The notes under the pieces: model-generated
The model's database searches: none
The model's input: only the letters and a program-made list of their open reading frames with translations
What the model was told of the DNA's origin: nothing
Shown: one piece after another, positions 7,505 through 16,968 of the stretch
How the letters are laid out: every line of letters begins with the position of its first letter
How positions within the stretch are numbered: position 1 is the stretch's first letter
Origin: Roseibium sediminicola
GTDB lineage: Bacteria > Pseudomonadota > Alphaproteobacteria > Rhizobiales > Stappiaceae
Length of the DNA stretch: 64,000 nucleotides
Direction: 5' to 3'
Assembly (NCBI RefSeq): GCF_023156505.1
Contig: NZ_JALNMJ010000003.1
Span: forward strand, 1 to 64,000
Position numbers and translations under genes: made by a program

Positions 7505-9511
7505 TTACAGCGGTTTTGCACCGGAAATCCGGGCGTCGGCAAGGCTGCCGGCGTTGCCGATCGGCAGCCCGGCAATCGTTGCCCCGGACGCCAGGGTGTT
7601 GCGGACCTCGTCGAAGGGCATGGGCCTGCTGAAGAAGTAGCCCTGGACATACCGGCACTGCATGGTTTCCAGGACCGCCAGCTGATCGCTTTCCTCGACC
7701 CCTTCCACGACGCAGTTGATCTGCATGGAGCGGCACAGATTGAGGATCGACGTGACCACGCCGCTGGCAACCGGTTCGCGCAGCCCGGCGACGAAGCTCT
7801 TGTCGATCTTGACGCAGTCGATCGGCAGGCGGTGCAGATAACCGAGGCTCGAATAACCGGTGCCAAAATCGTCCAGAGCCAGTTTCACGCCCGCGGCGCG
7901 AAGGGTGCGCAGACAGGTCTCGGCGGCCTCGTAACTGTCGATGACCGATGTCTCGGTGATTTCAAACGTGACGAGACGCGGGTCGATGCCGTTGCCGCGA
8001 ATGATCTCAAGCAGGGCCGCGACCGTTTCGGCGTTGGTGATGTCGTGGGCGGAGAGGTTGAAGGACAGGTAAAGGTCATGCGGCAGCGCCGTAATCTGGG
8101 AAACAGCCTTCTTGAACAGCGCAACGGTCAGTCGGTGGATCAGGCCTGTGCGTTCCGCGATCGCGATGAAGGTATCCGGCGGCACTTTGCCAAGGACCGG
8201 GTTGTCCCATCGGGCGAGCGCTTCGAAGCCGACCACGACCCGCTCGGGAAGCAGCACGACCGGCTGGAAATGGACCTCGAATTCCTGATTGTAATCCGCG
8301 TTTTGCAGGGCGCTTTCGATGGCCCGCTCAGACCGGATTCTGGCTTCGTGTTCCGTGGAATAGACCGTTGTCCGGCCGCGCGAGGTCGTCTTTGAATGGT
8401 AAAGCGCATAATCGGACCGGTCGAACAGCGTATGCCCCGTCCGGCCGGCTTCCGGAAAGAAGGCAATGCCGCAGGACGCGCCCACGGACAATTGCAGGTC
8501 GCCGATCCTGTAGGCTTCACTGATGCGTTCGCAGATGGTCTGGCCGACCGCCGCGGCGTCGTCCAGGTCGCCGCAGTAGAAAAAGCCGAACTCGTCGCCG
8601 CCGAGGCGGCAGATCTCGACCGTGTCGAGGCCGAGCGTCTTCATGCGGTGACCAACCTCCATCAGCAGCTGATCGCCGAGCTGGTGGCCATAGGTGTCGT
8701 TGATCGGCTTGAAGCGGTCGAGATCGACAACGCCGACCGCGAAGACATCGCCTCTATTGCCGTAGTCCCGGGTCAGCTCATCAAGCCGATTGAAGAAATA
8801 GCGTCTGTTCGGCAGGTCGGTGAGCACGTCGGTTTCGGCCAGCCGGGCGTTGTCTGCGCTCAGCCGTTCGGTTTCCGTCTGTTTCGCGGCCAGGTCAGAC
8901 TGCGACTGGATCAGCTTGCAGAAGCCGTTATAGCCGTTGAACAGCACTTGCAGGATGACAAGGCAGACCAGGAAAATGTTCAGGGCGATCGCCACATAGA
9001 CATCCTGGTTCTGGCCCAGATAGTGGACCAGATAGGGGACAGTGACGATCACCATCACCATCAGCGCCGCTTGCGGCAGATGCATGAGGCAGAAGATGCA
9101 GCCAATCACCGTGATCGCGATGAACAGGGCCACATGACCGCGTTCCGACGGGCCACCATAGCTGTCCAGACTGAGCGACCAGGCGATGTAGATCGCGGCA
9201 ACGAGGCTGCCGAGCACCACTGTCTGGCGCATCTTGGCGATGGCTTCCTCCGGTCCGAGATCTTTCTTGCGGGCACGTATCCAAGCCGTCATACGCAGGC
9301 AAGTCATCACCAGGATCGGTGCCAGTATGCCAACGGTCAGATAGACCGGAGCCGCGTCGAAATGCGTGTAGGACACCGCGACGGCATTGACCATCAGCAG
9401 GGCATAGAGCGACGGGATTTGGGTCTTCAGTTCGTTATACTGTGCCTGGGCGATATCCGGACGGCGCGGATCAATCATCATCCACCTAATGAATGCCCGG
9501 ATTTTTTCCAT
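7505..9511 (-). CDS. Membrane-bound GGDEF-EAL protein (c-di-GMP turnover)
   Basis: A 668-residue protein. Residues 35-195 contain five or six membrane segments forming an unnamed sensor region. A GGDEF domain follows with an intact GGDEF at 304-308, then an EAL domain with E430 (EAL), N485, E517, D547-D548 (DDFGTG), K568 and E603, all expected for an active phosphodiesterase. The RxxD inhibitory site expected before GGDEF is replaced by LDTV (295-298), so product feedback through that site is unlikely. Both activities look possible; which dominates cannot be told from sequence. Confidence 0.9.
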   Translation of the reverse strand: MEKIRAFIRWMMIDPRRPDIAQAQYNELKTQIPSLYALLMVNAVAVSYTHFDAAPVYLTVGILAPILVMTCLRMTAWIRARKKDLGPEEAIAKMRQTVVLGSLVAAIYIAWSLSLDSYGGPSERGHVALFIAITVIGCIFCLMHLPQAALMVMVIVTVPYLVHYLGQNQDVYVAIALNIFLVCLVILQVLFNGYNGFCKLIQSQSDLAAKQTETERLSADNARLAETDVLTDLPNRRYFFNRLDELTRDYGNRGDVFAVGVVDLDRFKPINDTYGHQLGDQLLMEVGHRMKTLGLDTVEICRLGGDEFGFFYCGDLDDAAAVGQTICERISEAYRIGDLQLSVGASCGIAFFPEAGRTGHTLFDRSDYALYHSKTTSRGRTTVYSTEHEARIRSERAIESALQNADYNQEFEVHFQPVVLLPERVVVGFEALARWDNPVLGKVPPDTFIAIAERTGLIHRLTVALFKKAVSQITALPHDLYLSFNLSAHDITNAETVAALLEIIRGNGIDPRLVTFEITETSVIDSYEAAETCLRTLRAAGVKLALDDFGTGYSSLGYLHRLPIDCVKIDKSFVAGLREPVASGVVTSILNLCRSMQINCVVEGVEESDQLAVLETMQCRYVQGYFFSRPMPFDEVRNTLASGATIAGLPIGNAGSLADARISGAKPL

Positions 9512-9880
9512 CGTGCCCTCCGCAGTTATACTTTCTTACCGGAAAGAACGTAAATAATTGTTTTAGGTATATCTTTCGGCATCTTGTAATGCGCTTTGGC
9601 CTACGGAGAGGCGGCAATTTTAGCTTTTGTCACCTTGTGCGAAGCGTTGAATTCTTGACCGGCATCACCTCAATTTAACAGGTGCACAAGCAGGGAAATC
9701 AATCCGGACACGGCAGGAGATGGAAGAAATACTCCGTTCTACTCGACTTGTGGCAGATTTCCTCACCTTCACATCATTCCAGCCTAGCAAATTTGCGAAG
9801 GGGCGGCATCCCATTTGTATGTCCCGATATGTCCGGGCTTGGCCTTAATAAGATAAGCAGACTATTTTTTTATCCGGAGG
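9512..9880. other. Intergenic region with divergent promoters
   Basis: This 369-bp stretch lies between the divergent GGDEF-EAL gene and the Cys-cluster regulator. It is more AT-rich than its surroundings, especially at 9520-9620 and 9850-9895. It should hold promoters for both neighbours. I see no supported ORF, strong hairpin or repeat in it. Confidence 0.4.
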
Positions 9881-9898
9881 ATGCGTTATATAAGAGCC

Positions 9899-10525
9899 AT
9901 GGCAGACCGAACGAGAACGCGTCTTTTGAACGCATTGAAATCTTCCGGCCCGCAAACTGCGGCGGAGCTGGCAACCGGACTGAACGTGACAACCGTTGCC
10001 GTCCGTCAGCATCTCGATGGATTGCATCAGGACAGTCTCGTGGATTTCGAGGATCTGAAAGGGACTGTCGGCCGCCCGAAACGGGTCTGGGCGTTGACGG
10101 CGGCCGGACATCAGCAGTTTCCGGACAACCACTCCAACCTGGTTCTGGGGCTGCTCAATGGCATGAGCGACATCTTCGGCGCAGAAGGGCTGGAAAAACT
10201 GATCGCCCATCGGGAAGCGCACAGCCGCAAGACCTACCAGGAAGCCATGAGCGGGGCAGAAGACCTGCAAGGCAAACTGGAAGTGTTGGCGGAGCTGCGC
10301 AACCGGGAAGGCTATATGGCTGACGTCGCTGAGGACGGCAATGGGTACCTCCTGATCGAGAACCATTGTTCCATCTGCGCCGCGGCCACCGCCTGCCAGG
10401 GATTTTGCCGGTCGGAACTGACCCTGTTTCAGGAAGTGCTCGGCCCCGATGTCGCCGTTGAGCGCACGGAGCATCAATTGTCCGGCGGACGGCGCTGCGT
10501 CTACAGGATCGAGCCACGGGCCTGA
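9899..10525 (+). CDS. HTH transcriptional regulator with C-terminal Cys cluster (COG2345/SufR-like)
   Basis: A winged-helix DNA-binding domain sits at the N-terminus (TRTRLLNALKSSGPQTAAEL, then TTVAVRQHLDGL). The C-terminal third carries NHCSICAAATACQGFC, a C-x2-C-x5-C-x3-C cluster. This resembles COG2345 regulators such as SufR, which sense Fe-S status through Cys ligands; the exact ligand here is inferred. I chose ATG 9899 because the ATG at 9881 directly abuts a GGAGG; the longer form remains possible. It lies 26 bp before the ABC exporter gene and probably regulates it. Confidence 0.72.
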   Translation: MADRTRTRLLNALKSSGPQTAAELATGLNVTTVAVRQHLDGLHQDSLVDFEDLKGTVGRPKRVWALTAAGHQQFPDNHSNLVLGLLNGMSDIFGAEGLEKLIAHREAHSRKTYQEAMSGAEDLQGKLEVLAELRNREGYMADVAEDGNGYLLIENHCSICAAATACQGFCRSELTLFQEVLGPDVAVERTEHQLSGGRRCVYRIEPRA

Positions 10526-10551
10526 CCCGGGGCCCAGCAAGGAGCTTTCGG

Positions 10552-12435
10552 GTGCCCATCGCAAAGCCGGTCCTGGCCGGGCTCATCGAACGGTATTTCC
10601 GCCCCTTCGAAACCCATATCAGACCGCTCGACCTTCCGGTCTCACCGCTGCCGGACAGGGGACCGCTGCATCTGGTCTGGCATTTTGCCAGGATGTTCCG
10701 GTCCCAGCTCGTGATCGTTTCGCTGCTGGCGATGATCTCCTCCAGCCTCGGCCTCGCCGGGATCTGGGCCATCGCCTATGTGGTCGACGGCGTCACGGAG
10801 CAGGGGGCGGCACCGTTCCTGAGCGACAATGTCTGGGTCCTCGTGGGTTTTTTCTTGCTCTTTGTCATCATCGACCCGCTGACTTTTCTGCTGCGTCAGT
10901 CCTTCGCCTTCCAGACCGTTCGCATCCTGCTGCCCGCCGCCATGCGCTGGCAGGCGCACAAGGCCGTCGAGATCCAGGACCTGGCCTTTTTCGAGGACAC
11001 TTTTGCCGGCCAGGTGGCGTCCCGGATCGCCCAGATGACGATGTCCGTGCATCGCCAAATGATGATTGCGATCGAGACCCTCCCGTTCTTGATAATCCAG
11101 TTCGGGGGCTCGTTCCTGTTGCTGCTGGCGCTGGCCTGGCCGCTGGCAATCCCGGTTTTCGTCTGGATCGCGGCCAATTGCCTGGTCGCCTGGCTGGCGA
11201 TCCCCTCCTACATGCAGCGCTCGCAGAAAGTCGCAGCAGCCAATTCCCGCGCGACCGGGGCGATGACCGACGTCTATTCCAACATCGCCATGGTCAAGCT
11301 GTTCGCCGCCGAGGATTCGGAAGCCGGCGCCATCCGCAAGGTCATCGGCGAGACCATCGACACCCGCCACAGCGAAAACCGCTCCTATATCCTCACCGAC
11401 AGCAGCGTCTATTTCCTCAACGTCCTGATGATCCTGGCGGTGGTCTCCATCGGCTTTTGGGGCATGAGCGCCGGCTGGGTCTCCATCGGCGATTTTGTCG
11501 CCGGCCTGACGGTGACCCGCTCGCTGTCCCATGCCTCGTCGAGTTTCATCGGTGTCGGCCAGTCGATCACCTCGACGCTCGGTACCATCCGCGATGCCAT
11601 GCCGATCATGACCAGCCGGCCGGACATTACCGACCGGCCCGGCGCGGGCGAACTGGCGGTAAGCAAGGGCGAGATCCGCTTCGACGGTGTTTCCTTCGCC
11701 TATCAGAAGGACAGGAAGCCCGTTCTGGAAGAATTCGGCCTCACGATCGCGGCCGGCGAACGGGTCGGGCTGGTAGGCCTGTCCGGTGCGGGCAAGTCGA
11801 CCGTGATTTCGCTGCTGATGCGCCTGCGCGATGTCTCGAGCGGCACCATCACCATCGACGGTCAGGATGTCCGCGATGTTACCCAGGCCTCGCTGCGCAG
11901 CCGGATCGGTGTGGTTACTCAGGACATTTCCCTGCTCAACCGTTCCATCCGCGACAACATCCGTTATGGCCGCCCGGAAGCGTCGGACGAGGAGATCCGG
12001 GAGATTGCCCGCGCGGCCGAAGCGCTGGACTTCATCGAGGAGCAGATCGACAGCAAGGGCCGCAAGGGGCTCGACGCCCATGTCGGCGACCGGGGCGTCA
12101 AGCTCTCCGGCGGTCAGCGCCAGCGCATCACGATTGCCCGCGTCCTGCTCAAGGATGCTCCGATCCTGATCCTGGACGAGGCCACTTCCGCGCTCGACAG
12201 TGAAGCGGAGCTGGCCATTCAGCAGAACCTCGCCCGGATGATGGAAGGCCGCACGACACTGGCCGTTGCCCACCGCCTGTCGACGATTGCCGCCATGGAC
12301 CGGCTGGTCGTCATGGACAAGGGCCGGATCGTCGAAGAGGGCAGTCACCAGGAGTTGCTGGCCAAAGGCGGCCTCTATGCAGCCCTGTGGGAACGCCAGT
12401 CGGGCGGCTTTCTGGCGCTCAGCGCGGCGGAATAA
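10552..12435 (+). CDS. ABC exporter, fused permease and ATPase
   Basis: A 627-residue half-transporter of the MsbA/multidrug type. Six membrane helices lie between about residues 45 and 330. The ATPase domain carries Walker A GLSGAGKST (about 408), signature LSGGQRQRI (about 517), Walker B ILILDEATSALD and the switch His in AVAHRLST. It starts with GTG at 10552 behind an AAGGAG site. Half-transporters dimerise in the inner membrane and export lipids, drugs or peptides. The adjacent Cys-cluster regulator hints at a link to metal or redox stress, by inference. Confidence 0.88.
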   Translation: MPIAKPVLAGLIERYFRPFETHIRPLDLPVSPLPDRGPLHLVWHFARMFRSQLVIVSLLAMISSSLGLAGIWAIAYVVDGVTEQGAAPFLSDNVWVLVGFFLLFVIIDPLTFLLRQSFAFQTVRILLPAAMRWQAHKAVEIQDLAFFEDTFAGQVASRIAQMTMSVHRQMMIAIETLPFLIIQFGGSFLLLLALAWPLAIPVFVWIAANCLVAWLAIPSYMQRSQKVAAANSRATGAMTDVYSNIAMVKLFAAEDSEAGAIRKVIGETIDTRHSENRSYILTDSSVYFLNVLMILAVVSIGFWGMSAGWVSIGDFVAGLTVTRSLSHASSSFIGVGQSITSTLGTIRDAMPIMTSRPDITDRPGAGELAVSKGEIRFDGVSFAYQKDRKPVLEEFGLTIAAGERVGLVGLSGAGKSTVISLLMRLRDVSSGTITIDGQDVRDVTQASLRSRIGVVTQDISLLNRSIRDNIRYGRPEASDEEIREIARAAEALDFIEEQIDSKGRKGLDAHVGDRGVKLSGGQRQRITIARVLLKDAPILILDEATSALDSEAELAIQQNLARMMEGRTTLAVAHRLSTIAAMDRLVVMDKGRIVEEGSHQELLAKGGLYAALWERQSGGFLALSAAE

Positions 12436-12507
12436 CGGGCAAGGTCAAGCGTTTCTCATTCTGCGCGCCTGTTGATTTTCTGAAAATCGGATGACAATAC
12501 TCCCCGC

Positions 12508-13353
12508 ATGGACAAGAGAGACCGCGCAGACCTGTTCCGCGAACGCCTGTCGGATGCCTTGCGTAGCCGCGAGATGAACCGCAGCGACCTGGCGCGCGGC
12601 GCCGGTCTGGACCGGTCGACCGTGTCGCAGCTTCTGTCGGAGGACGCGCCGCGCCTGCCCAATGGCCAGGCGCTCGCCGCCATCGCGACGGCGCTCAGCG
12701 TTTCGTCCGACTGGCTGCTCGGCCTGTCGACCCACCGCGGTGCGGCGGCGGAAATTCTCGATCAGGCGGTTCAGGTGGCAGAGACCGAGCGCCATCCTGT
12801 CGACGAGCATCTGCTCGCCTGGTTCCGGGATGCGGTTGGTGCCAAGATCCGCCACGTGCCGGCCAACCTGCCCGATGTCCTGAAAACCGAGGCCGTGCTC
12901 GCCTATGAATATGCCGGCGAAACCCTGCGTACGGCGGATCAGGCGATCACCGGCACGCGCGACCAGCGCGCGCTGTTGCACCGGGCCGAATCGGACATGG
13001 AAATTGCGCTTTCCAAGGAGGCACTGGAAGGCTTCGCCCGCGGCGAAGGCCTCTGGGCTGGACTGACGCTGGAAGCGCGCCGGGAGCAGCTGGAGGTCAT
13101 GGGCCGGACTCTCGAAGACCTTTACCCCTCGCTCCGCTTGCATCTCTTCGGTGCAACCGACCGGTTTTCCGCGCCCTTCACAGTGTTCGGGCAAAAATGG
13201 GCCGCGCTTTATCTGGGTCAGCGCTACCTGGCGTTTTCAAACACGCGCCACGTTCAGCTCTTTGCCGGTCATTTTGACGACCTGGTCCGCCACGCCCTGA
13301 TCCGCTCGCATGAAGCTGGGCAATTTGCGTTGGGGCTCAGTGATAAGGTCTAA
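12508..13353 (+). CDS. XRE-family HTH transcriptional regulator
   Basis: A 281-residue protein. Residues 8-72 form an XRE/Cro-CI helix-turn-helix (RNRSDLARGAGLDRSTVSQL-like, ending with SSDWLLGLS). The remaining 200 residues are a conserved helical/mixed domain with no obvious ligand motif, containing an EALEGFARGEGLWAGL stretch and a C-terminal block of Trp/Tyr-rich sequence. It lies 72 bp after the ABC exporter on the same strand. Its targets are unknown. Confidence 0.8.
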   Translation: MDKRDRADLFRERLSDALRSREMNRSDLARGAGLDRSTVSQLLSEDAPRLPNGQALAAIATALSVSSDWLLGLSTHRGAAAEILDQAVQVAETERHPVDEHLLAWFRDAVGAKIRHVPANLPDVLKTEAVLAYEYAGETLRTADQAITGTRDQRALLHRAESDMEIALSKEALEGFARGEGLWAGLTLEARREQLEVMGRTLEDLYPSLRLHLFGATDRFSAPFTVFGQKWAALYLGQRYLAFSNTRHVQLFAGHFDDLVRHALIRSHEAGQFALGLSDKV

Positions 13354-13607
13354 AGGTGTTGGACTGACCGGTGCGGCATCTCTCTGCCTCTGTTGCACGA
13401 CCTGTGTGCTATGGTCTCCGGATATTCTAAAAAATTGCCAAAAAACAATGCAGCGCTTCTCTGGGGTGCTGTGTCGTCTAGCGCTCAACGGGCCAGCGTT
13501 GCTTGCGGATCAGTATCACGTCCGGCTGAAAAAAAACATGTGAACCGCAGGAGATCATGCCGTACTAACTCACGGTCCAAACCATTTTTGAAAACGGAGT
13601 TTGAATT

Positions 13608-13919
13608 TTGAAGAGAATTGTTTCCCTCAAAGCATTTGCCATTCTGTTAATCGCGGGGCTTGCCGGTTGCCAGTCGACGTCAACGACCTCCACGACGACA
13701 TCCCGTACAAGCGACGCTTCCGGCGGCGGCCAGAGCCGCTGCGAAAAACTCAAGCAGGAGAGCTTCTACAACACAGCTACCGGCCGCTCGGTCGCAAATG
13801 CCACATGCGCGGGCATCTTCACCAAGATGAGCTACAAGGATTCAAATACATGGGTTCACCGCGAAAACACACGTCAGCGCGGGTGTCTGCAGCAGACCGG
13901 CAAGCTTTGTGAAGATTGA
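13608..13919 (+). CDS. Small lipoprotein
   Basis: A 103-residue protein with a type II signal peptide: a basic start, a hydrophobic run and the lipobox LAGC with Cys at about residue 21. A low-complexity Ser/Thr linker follows (residues 22-42). The mature domain has four Cys (CEKL, CAGI, CLQQ, CED) that could form two disulfides. It ends 6 bp before the DUF1963 gene, so the two are probably cotranscribed. I do not recognise a family. Confidence 0.65.
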   Translation: MKRIVSLKAFAILLIAGLAGCQSTSTTSTTTSRTSDASGGGQSRCEKLKQESFYNTATGRSVANATCAGIFTKMSYKDSNTWVHRENTRQRGCLQQTGKLCED

Positions 13920-13925
13920 GGCGAC

Positions 13926-14633
13926 ATGAACTGGAGAGACCAGATCAGGCGTCCTGCTCTCGGATTAAAAGTGGGCGGTTTCAAACCAACTGGCAACCCA
14001 TGCACGACGGTTTTTGGCGACGTTCGTGTTCAGCGGGCAGGTGAAGCCTGGCCCACATGGAAAAACAAGCCACTATGGCCTCTGTGCCAGCTGAATCTGA
14101 CTGAGGCAGCATTCATGCCGGCGGGTCTCCAGGACCTGGCAATGGTTTCCGTGTTCATCGCGGAAGACTATATTGAAAGCGATGCCCTGATCGTGGATGC
14201 GGCGGACCCTGAACCCGGGTGGGCATGGTTCTTGAGGACCTATCAAACACTTGATGGACTGGAGACCATTTCGGCAGCCTCAAAACCCGACAGCCCGCTG
14301 CAGCCCTTCGAAGCCCGTTGGGCACCAGAGACAAGAGAGGATTATCCAACCCAAGACACATTGCCGATCGACTTCGAAGCTCTTGGACTGGGCGACTATT
14401 ACGCTCAAGACGGCATCGAACGGTTGAACGGAACCAAACTGGGCGGCTGGCCGTCCTGCATTCAGTCGGAGCCATGGTGGAACCATGATCCGCAAGGTAG
14501 CGAATTTGAGTACGTCCTACAGATCGACAGCGAACCGAAGTCAGGCTGGATGTGGGGGGATAGCGGCAATGGGTTTTTCGCCCGCAGCAACGAGAACCCC
14601 AATCGTTGGGCACTTGATTTCCAGTTCTTCTGA
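13926..14633 (+). CDS. DUF1963 (YwqG-like) family protein
   Basis: A 235-residue soluble protein without a signal peptide. Motifs fit DUF1963/YwqG proteins: KPLWPLCQLNLTEA near residue 57, KLGGWPSCIQSEP near 174 and a YVLQIDSEPKSGWMWGDSG block near 198. The family is widespread and its biochemical role is not established to my knowledge. A GAGG site lies just before the ATG. It pairs with the small lipoprotein gene upstream. Confidence 0.75.
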   Translation: MNWRDQIRRPALGLKVGGFKPTGNPCTTVFGDVRVQRAGEAWPTWKNKPLWPLCQLNLTEAAFMPAGLQDLAMVSVFIAEDYIESDALIVDAADPEPGWAWFLRTYQTLDGLETISAASKPDSPLQPFEARWAPETREDYPTQDTLPIDFEALGLGDYYAQDGIERLNGTKLGGWPSCIQSEPWWNHDPQGSEFEYVLQIDSEPKSGWMWGDSGNGFFARSNENPNRWALDFQFF

Positions 14634-14728
14634 TCGGGGGATGACAGTCTTTTCCTGTTATTTTTCTGGATAAATGCCGTGCCCGCCACAGTCGCTTGAA
14701 GTTTTGGCGAGCGGAGAGGACGAGCCGC

Positions 14729-16378
14729 TCAATGATGCCTGCGATGGGGGTGCATAAGAGTCTTTGCCGCCTCGACGGATTTGGAGGCCTCGAAGCTTTC
14801 GGCCGTTGCCATCGCCCAATAGGTGGAATAGCCCGGCAGCTCGTGAACCGGGTCGAGCAGCGCACCTTTCTTCAGCCAGGTCAGGGCAGCACTGGCGGGC
14901 ATAACTTCCCTGAGACCCTCGTGCAGGTAGAAGTGCTCGGGCTTGAACTCACTGGGGTGATTGAGGCCTGCCGCGGCGGAAAAGTCCCGGAGCGCCTTGA
15001 TCGTGTTGTTGTGGAAATTGGTGACCCGTGTGGCCTTGTCCGGCACCACCAGCGCCTTCTGGCGCGACGGATCCTGGGTGGCGACACCGGTCGGGCATTT
15101 GTTGGTGTGGCAGCTCTGCGACTGGATGCAGCCGACGGCAAACATGAAACCGCGCGCGGAATTGACCCAGTCGGCGCCAAGCGCCATGGCGCCGGCAATG
15201 TCGAAGGCACTGATCAGCTTGCCGCTGGCGCCGATCCTGATGTCCTGGCGCAGGCCGGTGCCGACCAGGCAATTGTGCACGAATGTCAGCCCCTGGCGCA
15301 GCGGTGTGCCCAGCCGGTTGGCGAATTCGACGGGCGCCGCACCGGTGCCGCCTTCAGCGCCATCGACGACAATGAAATCCGGCTTGATCCCGGTTTGAAG
15401 CATCGCCTTGACGATGGCCATGAACTCCCATCTGTGACCGATACAAAGCTTGAAACCGACCGGTTTGCCTCCGGAAAGTTCCCGAAGCTTTACGATGAAA
15501 TCGAGCAGCTCCAGCGGGGTCGAAAAGGCCGAATGCGAGGCCGGTGAGATACAGTCCTTGCCAACCGGAACGCCGCGAGCCTCGGCAATTTCTTCCGTCA
15601 CCTTCGGACCGGGCAGCACGCCGCCATGGCCTGGCTTTGCCCCCTGGCTCATCTTGATTTCAATCATCTTGATCTGCGGGTTGGCGGCCTGTTCGCGGAA
15701 TTTCTCAGCGTCGAACGTGCCGTCTTCCGCCCGGCAGCCGAAATAACCACTGCCCAGTTCCCACACCAGGTCGCCGCCACCCTGGCGGTGATAGCGCGAG
15801 ACGCTGCCCTCGCCGGTGTCATGATAGAAATTGCCGGCCTTGGCCCCCTTGTTGAGCGCAAGGATGGCGTTGCCCGACAGGGAGCCGAAGCTCATCGCGG
15901 AAATGTTGTAGAGCGACGCGGAATAGGGGTGTTTGCAGTCCGGTCCGCCAATGGTCACCCGCATGTCGTCCTGGCCGTGCGGCTTCGGGCAGATCGAGTG
16001 GTTCACCCAACCGTGCGAGGTGTCATAGACATCGAGCTCCGTGCCGAAGGGCAAGACGTCCTCGATGTTTTTGGCCCGGTCATAGACCATCGACCGGCGC
16101 TCGCGGGAAAACGGCCGCCCATCCTGGTTGCTCTCGAAGAAATACTGGCGCAGCTCCGGACGGATTGCCTCGAACAGAAAGCGGAAATGCCCGGCGACCG
16201 GGTAGTTGCGCAAGACGGCGTGGCGGGTCTGACGGGTGTCGCGAAAGCCAATCAGCGAAAGCACTCCAAAGACCAGAAACGGCCAGAAGAAATGCACGCT
16301 GACGGCGAACATCAACACGAAAAACAGGAATGTGAGGGCGAGACAGAGACCGAAGACGGTATAGCGGGCGGGAAACAC
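14729..16378 (-). CDS. FMN-binding glutamate synthase family protein
   Basis: A 549-residue protein with two N-terminal membrane-like segments (about residues 5-45), then a TIM-barrel domain like the synthase domain of GltB. The region contains GGTGAAPVEF and LRQDIRIGASGKLISAFD, and the cluster CIQSQSCHTNKC with C-x5-C-x4-C spacing as in the 3Fe-4S site of glutamate synthase. The glutaminase domain of true GltB is absent, so it probably does not make glutamate from glutamine by itself. Its true reaction is unknown. Confidence 0.85.
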   Translation of the reverse strand: MFPARYTVFGLCLALTFLFFVLMFAVSVHFFWPFLVFGVLSLIGFRDTRQTRHAVLRNYPVAGHFRFLFEAIRPELRQYFFESNQDGRPFSRERRSMVYDRAKNIEDVLPFGTELDVYDTSHGWVNHSICPKPHGQDDMRVTIGGPDCKHPYSASLYNISAMSFGSLSGNAILALNKGAKAGNFYHDTGEGSVSRYHRQGGGDLVWELGSGYFGCRAEDGTFDAEKFREQAANPQIKMIEIKMSQGAKPGHGGVLPGPKVTEEIAEARGVPVGKDCISPASHSAFSTPLELLDFIVKLRELSGGKPVGFKLCIGHRWEFMAIVKAMLQTGIKPDFIVVDGAEGGTGAAPVEFANRLGTPLRQGLTFVHNCLVGTGLRQDIRIGASGKLISAFDIAGAMALGADWVNSARGFMFAVGCIQSQSCHTNKCPTGVATQDPSRQKALVVPDKATRVTNFHNNTIKALRDFSAAAGLNHPSEFKPEHFYLHEGLREVMPASAALTWLKKGALLDPVHELPGYSTYWAMATAESFEASKSVEAAKTLMHPHRRHH

Positions 16379-16487
16379 GGGTCCGGTAACTCCTCTTTCA
16401 GCGGATCCTTAAGTTGTGTCAGGCCTCGCACCAAAAGGAAAGGGCGAACAGCAATCTGCCCGCCCATGTGGTTACCGGCCGGCCGCG

Positions 16488-16859
16488 TCAGCCCATGTGA
16501 TGCAAATTGAGTTTGTTGCCGTCAGGGTCGCGGAAATAGGCTGCGTAGAAGCCGTTTTCCGCACGCTGTCCCGGTTTGCCCTCATCCGCCGCGCCCAATG
16601 AGATGGCCTTGCGGTAGACGGCGTCGACCTGCGCCCGGCTGTTGGCCGAAAGCGCCACCATCACACCATTGCCGATACTTGCCGGACGGCCGTCGAAGGG
16701 AATGTGAATCGAAAAGGAAGGCGAGTCGGTCCCGGTGCCCCAGACAATGAAATCGTCGAATTCCATGATCCGCCGGGCGTTCAGGTCCGCCAGCAGCGCG
16801 TCATAAAACGCGGCGGATTGCTTGAGGTTGTTTGTTCCAAGAGAGGTGTATCCGATCAT
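16488..16859 (-). CDS. VOC family (glyoxalase-like) protein
   Basis: A 123-residue single-module VOC protein: it opens with IGYTSLGTNNLKQSAAFYDA and closes with the FRDPDGNKLNLHH block typical of glyoxalase/bleomycin-resistance folds. The family binds metal and handles diverse small molecules. It is divergent from the LysR gene at 16969, with an intergenic region rich in repeats, so that regulator probably controls it. Confidence 0.82.
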   Translation of the reverse strand: MIGYTSLGTNNLKQSAAFYDALLADLNARRIMEFDDFIVWGTGTDSPSFSIHIPFDGRPASIGNGVMVALSANSRAQVDAVYRKAISLGAADEGKPGQRAENGFYAAYFRDPDGNKLNLHHMG

Positions 16860-16910
16860 GGTGTGCTCCTGAGGGTGTTGCGAAAGATGCCGGCAGACAC
16901 GATCTATGGT

Positions 16911-16964
16911 CTTGCAGAAATGAATTGAATAAGCAGAATTGCTTCCCGAACTTGCAGAAGTGAA
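16911..16964. promoter_or_regulatory. Repeat-rich control region between VOC and LysR genes
   Basis: Two near-identical direct repeats, CTTGCAGAAATGAA (16911-16924) and CTTGCAGAAGTGAA (16951-16964), are spaced exactly 40 bp apart. Midway between them lies the palindrome AAGCAGAATTGCTT (16931-16944). The layout suits binding by a LysR-type tetramer and the second repeat almost touches the LysR start codon, suggesting autoregulation. Binding is inferred. Confidence 0.5.
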
Positions 16965-16968
16965 ACCG

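Noticed and set aside
10642..12348. 568-codon minus-strand frame over the ABC exporter
   Set aside because: The sense strand has intact Walker and signature motifs. The antisense translation is Asp/Gly/His-rich with no family features.
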